Source of the DNA: Streptococcus mitis
Lineage (GTDB): Bacteria; Bacillota; Bacilli; Lactobacillales; Streptococcaceae
DNA: 64,000 bases
Assembly: GCF_016658865.1 (NCBI RefSeq)
Contig: NZ_CP067992.1
Coordinates: 1,135,001-1,199,000, forward strand
Direction: 5' to 3'
The translations under genes and the position numbers were made by a program. Each line of letters starts with the position of its first letter. The stretch's first letter is position 1. Below the pieces are notes generated by a model that saw only the letters and a list, made by a program, of their open reading frames with translations, was not told where the DNA came from and did not search any database. Positions 9,789 through 19,046 of this stretch are shown here, piece by piece.

Positions 9789-9797
9789 ATTATATCA
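9789..9797 (-). promoter_or_regulatory. cpoA extended -10 promoter next to the start codon
   Basis: TGATATAAT on the minus strand. The -10 hexamer ends 7 bases before the ATG, so the transcript would start at or within a base or two of the start codon. Confidence 0.65.
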
Positions 9798-9841
9798 TTT
9801 TCTTTGAATAAAATCATCAAAAGAAAGGAGAGACTAAAGGA

Positions 9842-9863
9842 AAAGAAGAGGAAATTTCCTCGC
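9842..9863 (-). terminator. Terminator after the rpoD operon
   Basis: Perfect palindrome GAGGAAATTTCCTC (9848-9861) followed on the minus strand by TTCTTTTCC. It lies between the SufT-like gene and the cpoA promoter. Confidence 0.55.
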
Positions 9864-9896
9864 TTTTCCAATAATCTCTCACATGCTTTTATTTGT

Positions 9897-10226
9897 TTAC
9901 TTAATGCCTAGGGCAATGCGGGCATAGCGACTCATTTTTTCAACCGTCCAGGCTGGATACCAGACTAATTTAACCTCAGTATCAGTCACTTCTGGAACCT
10001 CTGTCATAGCATCATAAATCTGATCCGTCAAAAGGTCTGCTAGGGGGCAACCCATAGTTGTCAAAGTCATGTCAATCTCTGTTTGCCCTGTATCGCCATC
10101 GAAACGAATCTCATAAATCAAACCAAGATTAACAATATCGATTCCCAACTCAGGGTCGATGACTTCTTCCAAGGCTGTTAGAATCCGTGTTTTGATGTTT
10201 TCAATTTGCTCTTCTGTATAAGCCAT
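9897..10226 (-). CDS. SufT/PaaD-like MIP18-family protein
   Basis: A 109-residue protein of the MIP18 (DUF59) family of iron-sulfur cluster assembly factors. The family signature EEVIDPELGIDIVNLGLIY is at the N-terminus and the conserved cysteine is in TTMGCPLADLL. The start is ATG 10224-10226 (MAYTEEQ), preceded by GAGTGAGGAT; an ATG four codons earlier lacks a site. It follows rpoD by 14 bases and is probably the last gene of the dnaG-rpoD operon. Confidence 0.85.
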   Translation of the reverse strand: MAYTEEQIENIKTRILTALEEVIDPELGIDIVNLGLIYEIRFDGDTGQTEIDMTLTTMGCPLADLLTDQIYDAMTEVPEVTDTEVKLVWYPAWTVEKMSRYARIALGIK

Positions 10227-10240
10227 ATTTATCCTCACTC

Positions 10241-11350
10241 TTAGTCTTCAATAAAATCACGAAGCGGTTTGCTGCGACTTGGTTGGCGTAGTTTTCTCAA
10301 TGCTTTAGCCTCAATCTGACGGATACGCTCACGGGTTACGTTAAAGACTTTCCCCACATCTTCAAGGGTGCGCATTTTCCCATCATCTAGTCCAAAACGT
10401 AGACGCAAAACATTTTCTTCACGGTCTGTAAGAGTATCCAAGACCTCATCCAACTGCTCACGCAAGACGATACGAGTTGTGTAGTCCACTGGATTTTCAA
10501 TCACTTCGTCTTCGATAAAGTCCCCAAGATGGCTATCATCCTCTTCACCGATCGGTGTTTCAAGAGATACCGGCTCCTGTGCGATCTTCAAGATTTCACG
10601 AACCTTGTCTGGAGTCATATCCATACGTTCAGCGATTTGTTCTGGCGTTGGATCTTGTCCCAATTCTTGAAGGAGATTACGCTGTTCACGAACCAATTTA
10701 TTAATGGTTTCAACCATGTGGACAGGGATACGAATGGTACGAGCTTGATCCGCAATAGCACGAGTGATTGCTTGACGAATCCACCAAGTTGCATAAGTTG
10801 AAAACTTGAATCCTTTAGAATAGTCAAACTTGTCAACCGCCTTCATCAAGCCCATGTTCCCTTCTTGAATCAAGTCAAGGAACTGCATACCACGACCGAC
10901 ATAACGTTTGGCAATGGAAACAACCAAACGAAGGTTGGCTTCCGCAAGTCGTTGTTTGGCTTCGATATCACCAGCTTCAACTGCTAGTGCCAATTCTTTT
11001 TCCTCTTCATTTGTCAAAAGAGGAACAACCCCGATTTCTTTCAAGTACATACGGACAGGGTCATTAACCTTAGCCGAAGTTGATCCAATCAAATCCTCAT
11101 CGCTGAGTTCTGGTTCTTCTTCATTGCTAAGAACACGCGCACTTGGGTTTCCTTCGTTATCTGTGATTGAAATTCCTGCATCCTGGATTCGTTGCAAAAG
11201 GTCTTCAATCCCATCAGCATCCAAGGTAAAAGGAATAACTAGACTAGCATTGATTTCATCATCTGTTGCTGTCCCTTTTTGTTTATGATTACGGATAAAT
11301 TCTGCTACTTGTACGTCAAATGTTGTTACTTCTTTTTGTTTTGTTGCCAT
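10241..11350 (-). CDS. rpoD: Primary sigma factor RpoD (SigA)
   Basis: The housekeeping sigma factor, 369 residues, typical of streptococci. Region 1.1 is N-terminal, region 1.2 has [11 protein letters not shown], region 2 has [17 protein letters not shown] and [13 protein letters not shown] (-10 recognition), region 3 follows, and region 4.2 has [18 protein letters not shown] (-35 recognition). It starts 3 bases after the dnaG stop. This is the Gram-positive macromolecular synthesis operon without rpsU. Confidence 0.98.
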   Translation of the reverse strand: MATKQKEVTTFDVQVAEFIRNHKQKGTATDDEINASLVIPFTLDADGIEDLLQRIQDAGISITDNEGNPSARVLSNEEEPELSDEDLIGSTSAKVNDPVRMYLKEIGVVPLLTNEEEKELALAVEAGDIEAKQRLAEANLRLVVSIAKRYVGRGMQFLDLIQEGNMGLMKAVDKFDYSKGFKFSTYATWWIRQAITRAIADQARTIRIPVHMVETINKLVREQRNLLQELGQDPTPEQIAERMDMTPDKVREILKIAQEPVSLETPIGEEDDSHLGDFIEDEVIENPVDYTTRIVLREQLDEVLDTLTDREENVLRLRFGLDDGKMRTLEDVGKVFNVTRERIRQIEAKALRKLRQPSRSKPLRDFIED

Positions 11351-11352
11351 TA

Positions 11353-13113
11353 TTACTCCATTCTTCTCTTTTGGGAAATTAAACGTTCCAATTCTTCTAG
11401 GGCTGTATCGGTATCTCCTACATGGCTAGCTTCCTGCACCTTCTTTTTGATTCTCATATTGTCCTGATTCAAGAGAGCCTTGTTTCGAGTCATCTCTACT
11501 TCACTAAGTTCCTGCGGTGACATCTCAGCAGGCAAATCCTGAGCTAAGACTTGGTACCAAGCTCTTTCAACTTCCTCTGTCTGTTCTGCTAGAACTTCTG
11601 GAGGAAGATTGCCATACTGACCAAGCAAGTCATATAAAACCTGAAATTCAGGTGTATCAAATGCAAAGTCTTCTCGCAAGCGGTAATCGTTCAAAACAAA
11701 AGGGGATTCCATCATTCGATAAAGTAGATGAGCTTCTGCCCTCATAATAGCCGATAACTGCTTGGTGACAGGCATAGTGATTGGCGTCGGTCTGGAAATT
11801 CCTTCCATGCGATTCTGCCTTTGTGCCTGACGGCTTTCATTAATAATCTGCTCAATCTGGGCATAATCAAAGGACGCCAGACTGTCAGCTAAAATATGAA
11901 TATAGCTGTTTTGAGCAGTTATGGACTTTTCTTGAACAATCAAGGGCGCTATTTTTTCAATAAATTCAATCTGAGCCTGCAGATTTTCACTATTTTCAGG
12001 CTTATACTGATGAATGTAAAACTCAATCGGACTAATACGAGTTTTTGTTAATAGATAGGCCAAGTCTTCTGGTCCATTTTTTTGTAGATACTCATCAGGA
12101 TCCAAGTTATCAGGCATGCTGACGATTTGCACAGGCATATCACCAATTTCATCCAATGCTTTCAAAATCGCGGCTTGCCCAGCCTTATCGCCATCGTAAA
12201 CAAGAACCAACTTCTTGGTTAACCTTTTCAGATGCTCAACATGCTCTCGACTTAAGGCCGTCCCCATAGATGCGACAGCATTTTCGATCCCAGCCCGATA
12301 GGCTGCAATGACATCCATGAACCCTTCCATCAGGTAAATCTCACTGGCTTTTCCAGAAGATTTTTTTGCCCTATCCATATGATATAATTCGTAACTTTTG
12401 TTAAAAATTGCAGTCGATCGGCTATTTTTATACTTAGAAGTTTGTGAATCCGTTTTCTGCCAGATACGACCTGAGAAAGCAATAACCTTTCCCTGGTCAT
12501 TTGTCAGGGGAAACATAATCCGATTGTGAAAGGTGTCTACAAATTGATTAGCATCCGAGAGATAAAGCAGTCCTGAATCCAGGAAATCCTCATCACGATA
12601 CTGACCAGTCAAACGTTGATAAAGATAGTTTCGTTCTGGAGGGGCCAAACCAATCCGAAAATGCTTGAGGACTTCATCTGTCAAACCACGCTGATAGAGG
12701 TAGTTTCTGGCCTCCTCCCCCATGGTCGTTGTCATGAGAATAGCATGATAAAATTTAGCCGCATCTTCGTGCATATCATAAAGAGATTGGTGGGGTAAGG
12801 CTGGTTTCTGCTCATTATAAAGCGGTTTTTCCACCTCTATCCCGACACGCTGACCTAAGATTTGGACAGCCTCCATAAAGGGAACCCCTTGGTACTCCTC
12901 GATGAATTTAAAGACATCACCTGAGCGACCACAACCAAAACAGTGGTAAAACTGCTTGTCCTCTACAACGTTGAAAGAAGGTGTTTTTTCACCATGAAAA
13001 GGACAGAGCCCTAGATAGTTCCGTCCTGCCTTTTGTAAAGAAATCACATCTCCTATGACTTCCACAATGTTGGCATTGTTTTTGATTTCTTCAATGACTT
13101 GTTTGTCAACCAT
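11353..13113 (-). CDS. dnaG: DNA primase DnaG
   Basis: Makes RNA primers at the replication fork. With start ATG 13111-13113 ([10 protein letters not shown]) it has 586 residues; a GGAGG site lies 9 bases before this ATG, while an in-frame ATG five codons earlier overlaps that site. The CHC2 zinc finger is near residues 37-61 (CPFH...CFGC), then the TOPRIM domain ([19 protein letters not shown]), then the C-terminal helicase-binding domain, which is weakly conserved. Confidence 0.97.
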   Translation of the reverse strand: MVDKQVIEEIKNNANIVEVIGDVISLQKAGRNYLGLCPFHGEKTPSFNVVEDKQFYHCFGCGRSGDVFKFIEEYQGVPFMEAVQILGQRVGIEVEKPLYNEQKPALPHQSLYDMHEDAAKFYHAILMTTTMGEEARNYLYQRGLTDEVLKHFRIGLAPPERNYLYQRLTGQYRDEDFLDSGLLYLSDANQFVDTFHNRIMFPLTNDQGKVIAFSGRIWQKTDSQTSKYKNSRSTAIFNKSYELYHMDRAKKSSGKASEIYLMEGFMDVIAAYRAGIENAVASMGTALSREHVEHLKRLTKKLVLVYDGDKAGQAAILKALDEIGDMPVQIVSMPDNLDPDEYLQKNGPEDLAYLLTKTRISPIEFYIHQYKPENSENLQAQIEFIEKIAPLIVQEKSITAQNSYIHILADSLASFDYAQIEQIINESRQAQRQNRMEGISRPTPITMPVTKQLSAIMRAEAHLLYRMMESPFVLNDYRLREDFAFDTPEFQVLYDLLGQYGNLPPEVLAEQTEEVERAWYQVLAQDLPAEMSPQELSEVEMTRNKALLNQDNMRIKKKVQEASHVGDTDTALEELERLISQKRRME

Positions 13114-13137
13114 ACACAATACCTCCATGTTATCATA

Positions 13138-13180
13138 GTTTACTTTATATAGTATACTTTATTTCAGAAAAAAAGTAAAC
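13138..13180 (-). promoter_or_regulatory. dnaG-rpoD promoter framed by an inverted repeat
   Basis: On the minus strand TTTACT, 17 bases, TATACT: a near-consensus sigma-A promoter upstream of dnaG. It is framed by GTTTACTTT (13138-13146) and AAAGTAAAC (13172-13180), a 9-bp inverted repeat covering the -35 and the start region. This could be an operator or chance in AT-rich DNA. Confidence 0.65.
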
Positions 13181-13202
13181 CATTTCACTCATTTTCCCTA
13201 CT

Positions 13203-13961
13203 TTATTCAAAGAGTTGATAATAATCAGAGATTTTCATTTTTGCTTTTTCTTCTTGCTTCAAATCTTGGATAATTCGTCCTTCTTTCATGACAATTAAAC
13301 GATTACCATATTTGAGAGCATCTTCCATATGATGAGTAATCATAAGCGCTGTCAGCTGATCTTTCTTGACAAACTCATCTGTCAATTCCATCAAGGCCAC
13401 ACTGGTCTTTGGATCCAGGGCCGCAGTATGCTCATCTAGCAAGAGTAATTCAGGACGCTTCAAGGTTGCCATCAAGAGACTCAAGGCCTGTCTTTGACCA
13501 CCTGATAAAAACTCAATCGGTGTATTCAAGTGTTTCTCAAGACCATTTCCTACTTTTTCAATAGTAGCCTGAAACTCATCCTTATAACTAGCCAGACGTC
13601 TTGGAAAGAGTCCACGCTTTTCACCACGGAACTTAGCAATCAAGAGATTTTCAGCCACTGTCATACGAGGAGCTGTCCCCATCTTGGGATCTTGGAAAAC
13701 ACGAGACAGATACTTGGCTCTCTTCTCTGGTGAAAACTTGGTAACATCTTCACCCAAGATACGAATTGTCCCACTGGTTAATGACAAGGTTCCCGCAATA
13801 GTGTTAAAGAGAGTTGATTTACCTGCCCCATTGCCACCTAAAATCGTGATAAAATCCTGTTCAAAAATTTCTAAGGAAACATCATTTAAAATAATCTTTT
13901 CTTCATCAAAGCCATTTTTAACGACTTTGGTTGCATTTTTTAATTCTACAATTGCTGTCAT
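13203..13961 (-). CDS. ABC transporter ATP-binding protein (TrpXYZ-type uptake)
   Basis: A 252-residue ATPase of an ABC importer. Walker A GGNGAGKST, signature LSGGQRQALSL, Walker B LLLLDEHTAALD and H-loop MITHHMED are all present. It overlaps the permease gene by four bases (ATGA), so the two are translationally coupled. With the permease and binding protein it forms an operon under a T-box, which points to tryptophan or a related compound as substrate; this is inferred, not read from the ATPase. Confidence 0.9.
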   Translation of the reverse strand: MTAIVELKNATKVVKNGFDEEKIILNDVSLEIFEQDFITILGGNGAGKSTLFNTIAGTLSLTSGTIRILGEDVTKFSPEKRAKYLSRVFQDPKMGTAPRMTVAENLLIAKFRGEKRGLFPRRLASYKDEFQATIEKVGNGLEKHLNTPIEFLSGGQRQALSLLMATLKRPELLLLDEHTAALDPKTSVALMELTDEFVKKDQLTALMITHHMEDALKYGNRLIVMKEGRIIQDLKQEEKAKMKISDYYQLFE

Positions 13962-14824
13962 TTGCTTAACTTGGCTCCTTTCAAGATGGTTTGCTTAAAT
14001 GTTGGAATCATGAGGCAGACTGCTAAAATAACGGCACTGTACAAACGAAGGTAACTTGTGTTAAATCCAAGCGCGATAACTGCCCATACTAAAAATTGAT
14101 AGGCAATAGAACCGACAACAATGGTAATCAAACGTTCTGCCAAACTCAAACTCTTGAAAATAACTTCTCCAATAATCAAGCTTGCAAGCCCCACAACGAT
14201 AACCCCGATTCCTCGAGATACATCGGCATAGCCTTCTTGCTGGGCAATGAGGGCACCTGCAAGGGCAATCACACCATTTGATAAGACCAAGCCCATGAGC
14301 TCCATGCGTCCAGTATGAATTCCGAAACTTCTAGCCATATCAGGATTGTCACCTGTAGCAATATAGGCTTGTCCAAGTTTAGTGTCCAAGAAAAAAAGCA
14401 TGAGGATAATGACAAGACTGACAAAGATAAGACCTGTCAAGAGTTGGTTCAAATCTGAATCAAAAGGTAAGACATCCTGAATTTGCTTAGTTCCAAGCAA
14501 GCCTAAATTGGCACGTCCCATAATCAAGAGCATGATAGAGTGACAAGATGTCATCACCAAAATTCCTGAGAGCAATGTTGGAATCTTCCCTTTTGTATAA
14601 AGAAGGCCTGCTGCCATTCCAGCCAAACACCCTGCTCCTACAGCAACAAGTGTCGCTAAAAAGGGATTTACACCTTTGGTTATCAGAGTGACAGCAACAG
14701 CTCCCCCAAGAGGGAAGGAACCTTCTGTCGTCATATCTGGAAAGTTCAAAATCCTAAATGTCATAAAGATTCCCAGACCTAGAATAGCCCAGACAAATCC
14801 TTGAGAAATAATAGATAGTATCAT
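13958..14824 (-). CDS. ABC transporter permease (TrpXYZ-type uptake)
   Basis: A 288-residue integral membrane protein with about eight hydrophobic segments, of the branched-chain amino acid/TrpY-like permease type. I start at ATG 14822-14824 (MILSIISQGFVWAIL). The frame extends 28 codons further, but that stretch encodes non-conserved residues and contains the hairpin at 14855-14893. The ribosome site is weak (AAAGG). Confidence 0.88.
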   Translation of the reverse strand: MILSIISQGFVWAILGLGIFMTFRILNFPDMTTEGSFPLGGAVAVTLITKGVNPFLATLVAVGAGCLAGMAAGLLYTKGKIPTLLSGILVMTSCHSIMLLIMGRANLGLLGTKQIQDVLPFDSDLNQLLTGLIFVSLVIILMLFFLDTKLGQAYIATGDNPDMARSFGIHTGRMELMGLVLSNGVIALAGALIAQQEGYADVSRGIGVIVVGLASLIIGEVIFKSLSLAERLITIVVGSIAYQFLVWAVIALGFNTSYLRLYSAVILAVCLMIPTFKQTILKGAKLSK

Positions 14825-14854
14825 TTGTTTCTTAACCTTTTCTATATGATTTCT

Positions 14855-14893
14855 ATTGTAAAAAATTGGAGGAGATGTCCCCCAACTCCTCCA
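14855..14893 (-). terminator. Terminator between binding protein and permease genes
   Basis: On the minus strand TGGAGGAG, an 11-base loop, CTCCTCCA, then ATTTTTT. A partial terminator here would give more binding protein than membrane components, a common arrangement in ABC importer operons. Confidence 0.8.
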
Positions 14894-14900
14894 TTGTAGA

Positions 14901-15896
14901 TTATTCAATCACTTGTCCTGCTTCTTTTAGAACAGATTCAGGAATAGTAATACCTAACTCTTGTGCCATTTTTTTATTGATTACTGACTTACCAGTTGAA
15001 AATACATTGACTGGAGTATCAGCTGGTTTTGCACCTTTCAAAACTTGAGCAATCATTTTACCTGTTGCCACACCGAGGTCATGTTGGTCAACTACAACGG
15101 ATGCCAAACCACCTGCTTCTACCATGGCAGTTGCGCTTGGGTAAATTGGTTTTTTAGCTGATTGATTGCTTGATACAACTGTTGAAAATGCAGATGCGAT
15201 TGTGTTATCGATTGGAACCCAGATAGCATCGACCTTGCTAGTCATAACATTGACTGTTGAAGCAATTTCATTTGTTGAAGGAACTGCAAATGTTTCCACT
15301 GTCAAACCTGCTTTTTCAGCAAAAGCCTTAAATTCTTCTACCTGTGTTTTTGAATTGTCTTCGCTGCTTGAGTAAAGAGCTCCGATTGTTTTCACATTTG
15401 GTGTCAAAGCTTTGATGAGTTCAACTTGTTGTTGAGCTGGATTGTGGTCAGACACCCCTGTAATGTTGCCACCTGGTTTTTTCAAATCTTTGACCAAGTT
15501 AGCACCGATTGGGTCAGTAATAGCGGCCATGATAACCGGTAGGTCTTTTGTGGCACTAGCCAAGCCTTGAGCAGCTGGTGTAGCAATACCAACCACAAGG
15601 TCATTCCCATTTGCAACCAACTGTTTACTCATTGTCGCAACCTTACTTTGGTCACCTTCTGAGTTCATAAAGTCGATTTTAACTTGATCATCTTTATATC
15701 CTTCTTCTGCAAGTCCATCTTGAATCCCTTTATAAATCAAGTCAAGAGAGGGATGGCTCACAAACTGAAGAACACCAACTTTGGCAACTTTCTTTTCATT
15801 CTTAGCTTCTGGTTTATTCATTGAAGAGTAAATCAAGCTTCCTGCTACTAAGACTGCTAATGCAGCGATAATTCCAATTAAACGTTTATTTTTCAT
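14901..15896 (-). CDS. ABC transporter substrate-binding protein (TrpX-like)
   Basis: A 331-residue ABC_sub_bind-family (TrpX-like) periplasmic-binding-type protein. Residues 1-27 are a basic, hydrophobic signal or anchor (MKNKRLIGIIAALAVLVAGS). Unlike most Gram-positive binding proteins, there is no lipobox cysteine in this segment, so it is probably held by an uncleaved anchor. The two-lobe body starts at about residue 38 (KVGVLQFVSHPSLD). The start has AAGGAG upstream. The T-box 5' of the gene indicates amino-acid control. Confidence 0.88.
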   Translation of the reverse strand: MKNKRLIGIIAALAVLVAGSLIYSSMNKPEAKNEKKVAKVGVLQFVSHPSLDLIYKGIQDGLAEEGYKDDQVKIDFMNSEGDQSKVATMSKQLVANGNDLVVGIATPAAQGLASATKDLPVIMAAITDPIGANLVKDLKKPGGNITGVSDHNPAQQQVELIKALTPNVKTIGALYSSSEDNSKTQVEEFKAFAEKAGLTVETFAVPSTNEIASTVNVMTSKVDAIWVPIDNTIASAFSTVVSSNQSAKKPIYPSATAMVEAGGLASVVVDQHDLGVATGKMIAQVLKGAKPADTPVNVFSTGKSVINKKMAQELGITIPESVLKEAGQVIE

Positions 15897-15933
15897 TCTA
15901 TTTCTCCTTTTTAATTCCTTTAAAACACTTCAC

Positions 15934-15969
15934 TTATCTAAACAAGCGACGCCATCGTTTTCTTTCCAT
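15934..15969 (-). CDS. Leader micro-ORF, 11 codons with one Trp codon
   Basis: ATG at 15967-15969 with a perfect GGAGG five bases upstream, then codons for MERKRWRRLFR and a TAA stop at 15934-15936. It lies just downstream of the T-box terminator and 37 bases before the binding-protein gene. It has one tryptophan codon among several arginine codons. It may be a leader peptide adding a translational layer to tryptophan control; no protein evidence is available. Confidence 0.55.
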   Translation of the reverse strand: MERKRWRRLFR

Positions 15970-15983
15970 ACTAACCTCCATCA

Positions 15984-16222
15984 AAAAAAGCCCTCACACA
16001 AAAAACTTGTGTGAGGACGTCGATGCGCGGTACCACCTCAATTATAGGGATTTTCCCCTATCACTCTGTCTCGCAATAACGAGATGCACTGTAAGGTGTG
16101 CTCACCGAATTTTTATGATTTCAAATTCTAAATAACATCCAGCCCAATTTTCATCATCATCACTTATCTGTTTTCAGCTAGCACAGACTCTCTAAAAAGT
16201 TTATATGATTACTTTTCTGAAT
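15984..16222 (-). promoter_or_regulatory. T-box riboswitch, probably tryptophan-specific
   Basis: The conserved T-box AGGTGGTACCGCG is at 16026-16038 (minus strand). It is followed by a strong terminator: CCTCACACAA (16007-16016) pairing with TTGTGTGAGG (15992-16001), then TTTTTTT. The 5' part carries the AGAGAGTC start of stem I. A TGG at 16139-16141 is a candidate specifier codon, which would mean uncharged tRNA-Trp is sensed. T-box control of TrpXYZ transporters is known in streptococci; the specifier call is by eye. Confidence 0.85.
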
Positions 16223-16228
16223 GGTTAA

Positions 16229-16256
16229 ATTATATCATTTTTCAACTACTTGTCAA
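16229..16256 (-). promoter_or_regulatory. Promoter of the T-box transporter operon
   Basis: TTGACA (16251-16256), 16 bases, TATAAT (16229-16234) with an extended TGA. It is a near-perfect sigma-A promoter. Confidence 0.85.
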
Positions 16257-16283
16257 GACTCTTTGAGAATTTTTTTGAACTAT

Positions 16284-16316
16284 TCAAAAACTTCCCCTAT
16301 GAAAAAGAGGAAGTTT
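16284..16316 (-). terminator. ppc terminator
   Basis: Minus strand AACTTCCTC, a T-rich loop, GGGGAAGTT, TTT; a hairpin just after the ppc stop. Confidence 0.65.
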
Positions 16317-16325
16317 GAAAGGGTA

Positions 16326-19022
16326 TCAGCCTGAATTACGCAATCCTGTCGCAATTCCGTTGATGGTTGTATGGATTAATTTTTCTTGATCGCTTGATAA
16401 TTCTCCTCGACGTTGACGTTTAATCAACTCCAACTGGATATAGTTGAGGATATTAAAGTAAGGCATACGGTAATCCAAACTTGCTTTTAGATATGGATTT
16501 TCAGCCAAGAGTTCATCGTAACCTTCGATAGCCAAGATAACTTCTTTGGTGACTTGCCATTCATTTAGAATAGTCTCATAGATTGCTTTTACTTGATCAT
16601 CTTCGCAAAGTTTCGCATATTCAAAAGCAATGTTCATATTTGATTTTGACAAGACCATATCAACATTTGAAAGAAGTGACTGGAAGAAAGGCCAATTTTG
16701 GTACATATCTCGTAGGATAGCGATATTCTCTGGATTTTTATCAATAAATTCCTTGAAGCTTGAACCAACTCCATACCAGCCAGGGAACATGACGCGGCTT
16801 TGCGACCATGAGAAGACCCAAGGGATAGCTCGCAAACCACCGATTTCAGTAATAGTCTTACGAGCAGCTGGACGAGAACCAATATTAAAGCTTGAAATAG
16901 CCTTGATTGGACTTGACTCGAAGAAATAATCATAGAAATGGTCATTACCAAAGACCAAATCACGGTAGATATCGTAACTACGGTCCACTACTTGGTCCAT
17001 AATAGCTTCATAACGATTTGAGGTATTGGTATCACTCTTCTTCTGAGTAATCATACGGTTAATGGCTGCAGATACTAACATTTCAAGGTTATAGTAAGCA
17101 GCGTCTTTGTTACCGTATTTATTGCCAATTACTTCACCCTGCTCCGTCAAGCGGATACGATCCTTAATAGACTTGAGCGGTTGAGAGGTGATGGCTTCAT
17201 AGGTTGGTCCACCACCACGACCGACAGTCCCACCACGGCCGTGGAAGAAGGTAACCTTAACGCCAAATTCATCTCCAATAGCAGTCAATTGTTGTTGAGC
17301 CTTGTAGAGGGTCCAACATGATGAAAGGTAACCACCATCTTTATTACTATCAGAGTAACCAAGCATGATTTCTTGGTAGTTATTACGTGAAGCAATCCAT
17401 TTCTTAGCAAGAGGAAGAGAAAGGTATTCTCTCATGGTTTCTTCTGAGTGGTCCAAGTCTTCAATTGTTTCAAAGAGAGGAACAATTTGGACACGGGCTC
17501 TTTCTTTATCAACTAACCCTACTTCTTTTAGCAAGATAGCCAATTCCAACATGTCTGATACGCTGGTTGCATGTGAAATGATTGTCTGACGAATGACATC
17601 ATCTCCCAACTTATCTTTCAACTTACGAGCAGCCTTAAAGATTGCTAATTCTTTTTCAAGTAACTCTGATTTTTCAACATGAGTGGCAGAAAGAATACGT
17701 GGATCTTCTTCTAATTCTTTCAAAAGAAGCTGGCATTTTTCTTCTTCACTGAGTTCACTATAATGAGAATGAATTCCTGCTGATTTCAAGAGTTCGGCCA
17801 CACAAGCTTCATGAACACTAGAATCTTGACGCATGTCAATAGATGCCAAATAGAAACCAAAAATTTCAACTGCCTGAATCAGCTCAACAAAATCACCAGA
17901 AATCAGTGCTTCACCCTTATTTTCCAAAAGGGAATCACGAATGGTAATTAAGTCCTTATAAAAATCATTGGCTGTGTCATAGTGAGCCCCAACTTCCTTA
18001 TCTTCAATGAGATAAGCTTTTGTCGCTTGGATTTTTGATTGAATATCAAACAAGGCACGACGGTAAAGCTCTTTTTCACGATAAATAGAGTTATCCTTGG
18101 ATTGACGAGCCATTTCTCTAACTTGCTTGCTTACATTGACAATACTAGTTGAGAGAGAGAACTCACGATAGAGCTGGTAAATCTTTTCATCATAGTAGTT
18201 CATGATGACTTCACACTGAGTCATAGCAGATTGTTTCAAGGTATCTGCTGTAACAAAAGGATTCCCATCACGGTCTCCACCAATCCACATTCCCATGGTA
18301 ATTGGTTTAGGATGTTTCAACTCCAGTCCATGTTTTTTAGCCAGACGCTTGTACTCAGCAGTCAAATGAGGAACTGCCTTCAAAAATGAACTATTGTAGT
18401 ATTCCATAACATTCGTGATTTCATTGGTTACTTTCAATTTCTTTTCACGAATCATGTCTGTCTGCATAATAATCTCAATGTAACGACGGAGATCATTATG
18501 CCATTTTTCCTTATTAATCAAGCCTAATTTCACATCACGATACTTACGCAAGAGGGTGTGGATATGGTTGGTCAAATCCAACATACTCTTACGTTGCACT
18601 TGTGTTGGATGGGCTGTCAAAACAGGGACAACATTCAAGTGTTCTAAAATTTCAACCGCATTTTCTTTTTCTGCAACCATTTTAATCGTTGCTGATAATT
18701 TCCCAAGATAATCTTGATCGATGTTATTTTGATGGTTGATTTCATAGGCCAAATCCACGTCTTCTGAAATATTAATCAAAAGAGGCAAGATAGAGAAATA
18801 GCGTGAAATATATGCCATTTCATCATTTGTCAGACTAGTAACCAGTTGGTTCAAGCCTTGATAATCTTCTTGAGTTGACAATTCCTTCAACTGCATGATT
18901 TTTTCAAAAGTCTCTGGGGCAAGCATATTTTTAGTGATATCTTCTAACAATTCTGTTAAAATCAATACTTCTTCTTGCACGACAGCTTTATTACTATAGT
19001 TTTCTAATTTTTGAAGAGACAT
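16326..19022 (-). CDS. ppc: Phosphoenolpyruvate carboxylase
   Basis: Fixes bicarbonate onto phosphoenolpyruvate to give oxaloacetate, feeding aspartate synthesis in a bacterium with an incomplete TCA cycle. It has 898 residues, the full bacterial length. The catalytic His is in [12 protein letters not shown] and the glycine-rich active-site loop is [14 protein letters not shown]. The C-terminus ends LRNSG, close to the conserved family C-terminus. It is followed by ftsW upstream on the same strand (24-base gap), probably co-transcribed. Confidence 0.97.
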   Translation of the reverse strand: MSLQKLENYSNKAVVQEEVLILTELLEDITKNMLAPETFEKIMQLKELSTQEDYQGLNQLVTSLTNDEMAYISRYFSILPLLINISEDVDLAYEINHQNNIDQDYLGKLSATIKMVAEKENAVEILEHLNVVPVLTAHPTQVQRKSMLDLTNHIHTLLRKYRDVKLGLINKEKWHNDLRRYIEIIMQTDMIREKKLKVTNEITNVMEYYNSSFLKAVPHLTAEYKRLAKKHGLELKHPKPITMGMWIGGDRDGNPFVTADTLKQSAMTQCEVIMNYYDEKIYQLYREFSLSTSIVNVSKQVREMARQSKDNSIYREKELYRRALFDIQSKIQATKAYLIEDKEVGAHYDTANDFYKDLITIRDSLLENKGEALISGDFVELIQAVEIFGFYLASIDMRQDSSVHEACVAELLKSAGIHSHYSELSEEEKCQLLLKELEEDPRILSATHVEKSELLEKELAIFKAARKLKDKLGDDVIRQTIISHATSVSDMLELAILLKEVGLVDKERARVQIVPLFETIEDLDHSEETMREYLSLPLAKKWIASRNNYQEIMLGYSDSNKDGGYLSSCWTLYKAQQQLTAIGDEFGVKVTFFHGRGGTVGRGGGPTYEAITSQPLKSIKDRIRLTEQGEVIGNKYGNKDAAYYNLEMLVSAAINRMITQKKSDTNTSNRYEAIMDQVVDRSYDIYRDLVFGNDHFYDYFFESSPIKAISSFNIGSRPAARKTITEIGGLRAIPWVFSWSQSRVMFPGWYGVGSSFKEFIDKNPENIAILRDMYQNWPFFQSLLSNVDMVLSKSNMNIAFEYAKLCEDDQVKAIYETILNEWQVTKEVILAIEGYDELLAENPYLKASLDYRMPYFNILNYIQLELIKRQRRGELSSDQEKLIHTTINGIATGLRNSG

Positions 19023-19046
19023 AGGTAATCCTTTCCACTCTCAGCT

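Noticed and set aside
9782..9871. Upstream extension of cpoA to the ATG at 9869-9871
   Set aside because: It would place the promoter inside the gene and overlap the preceding terminator.
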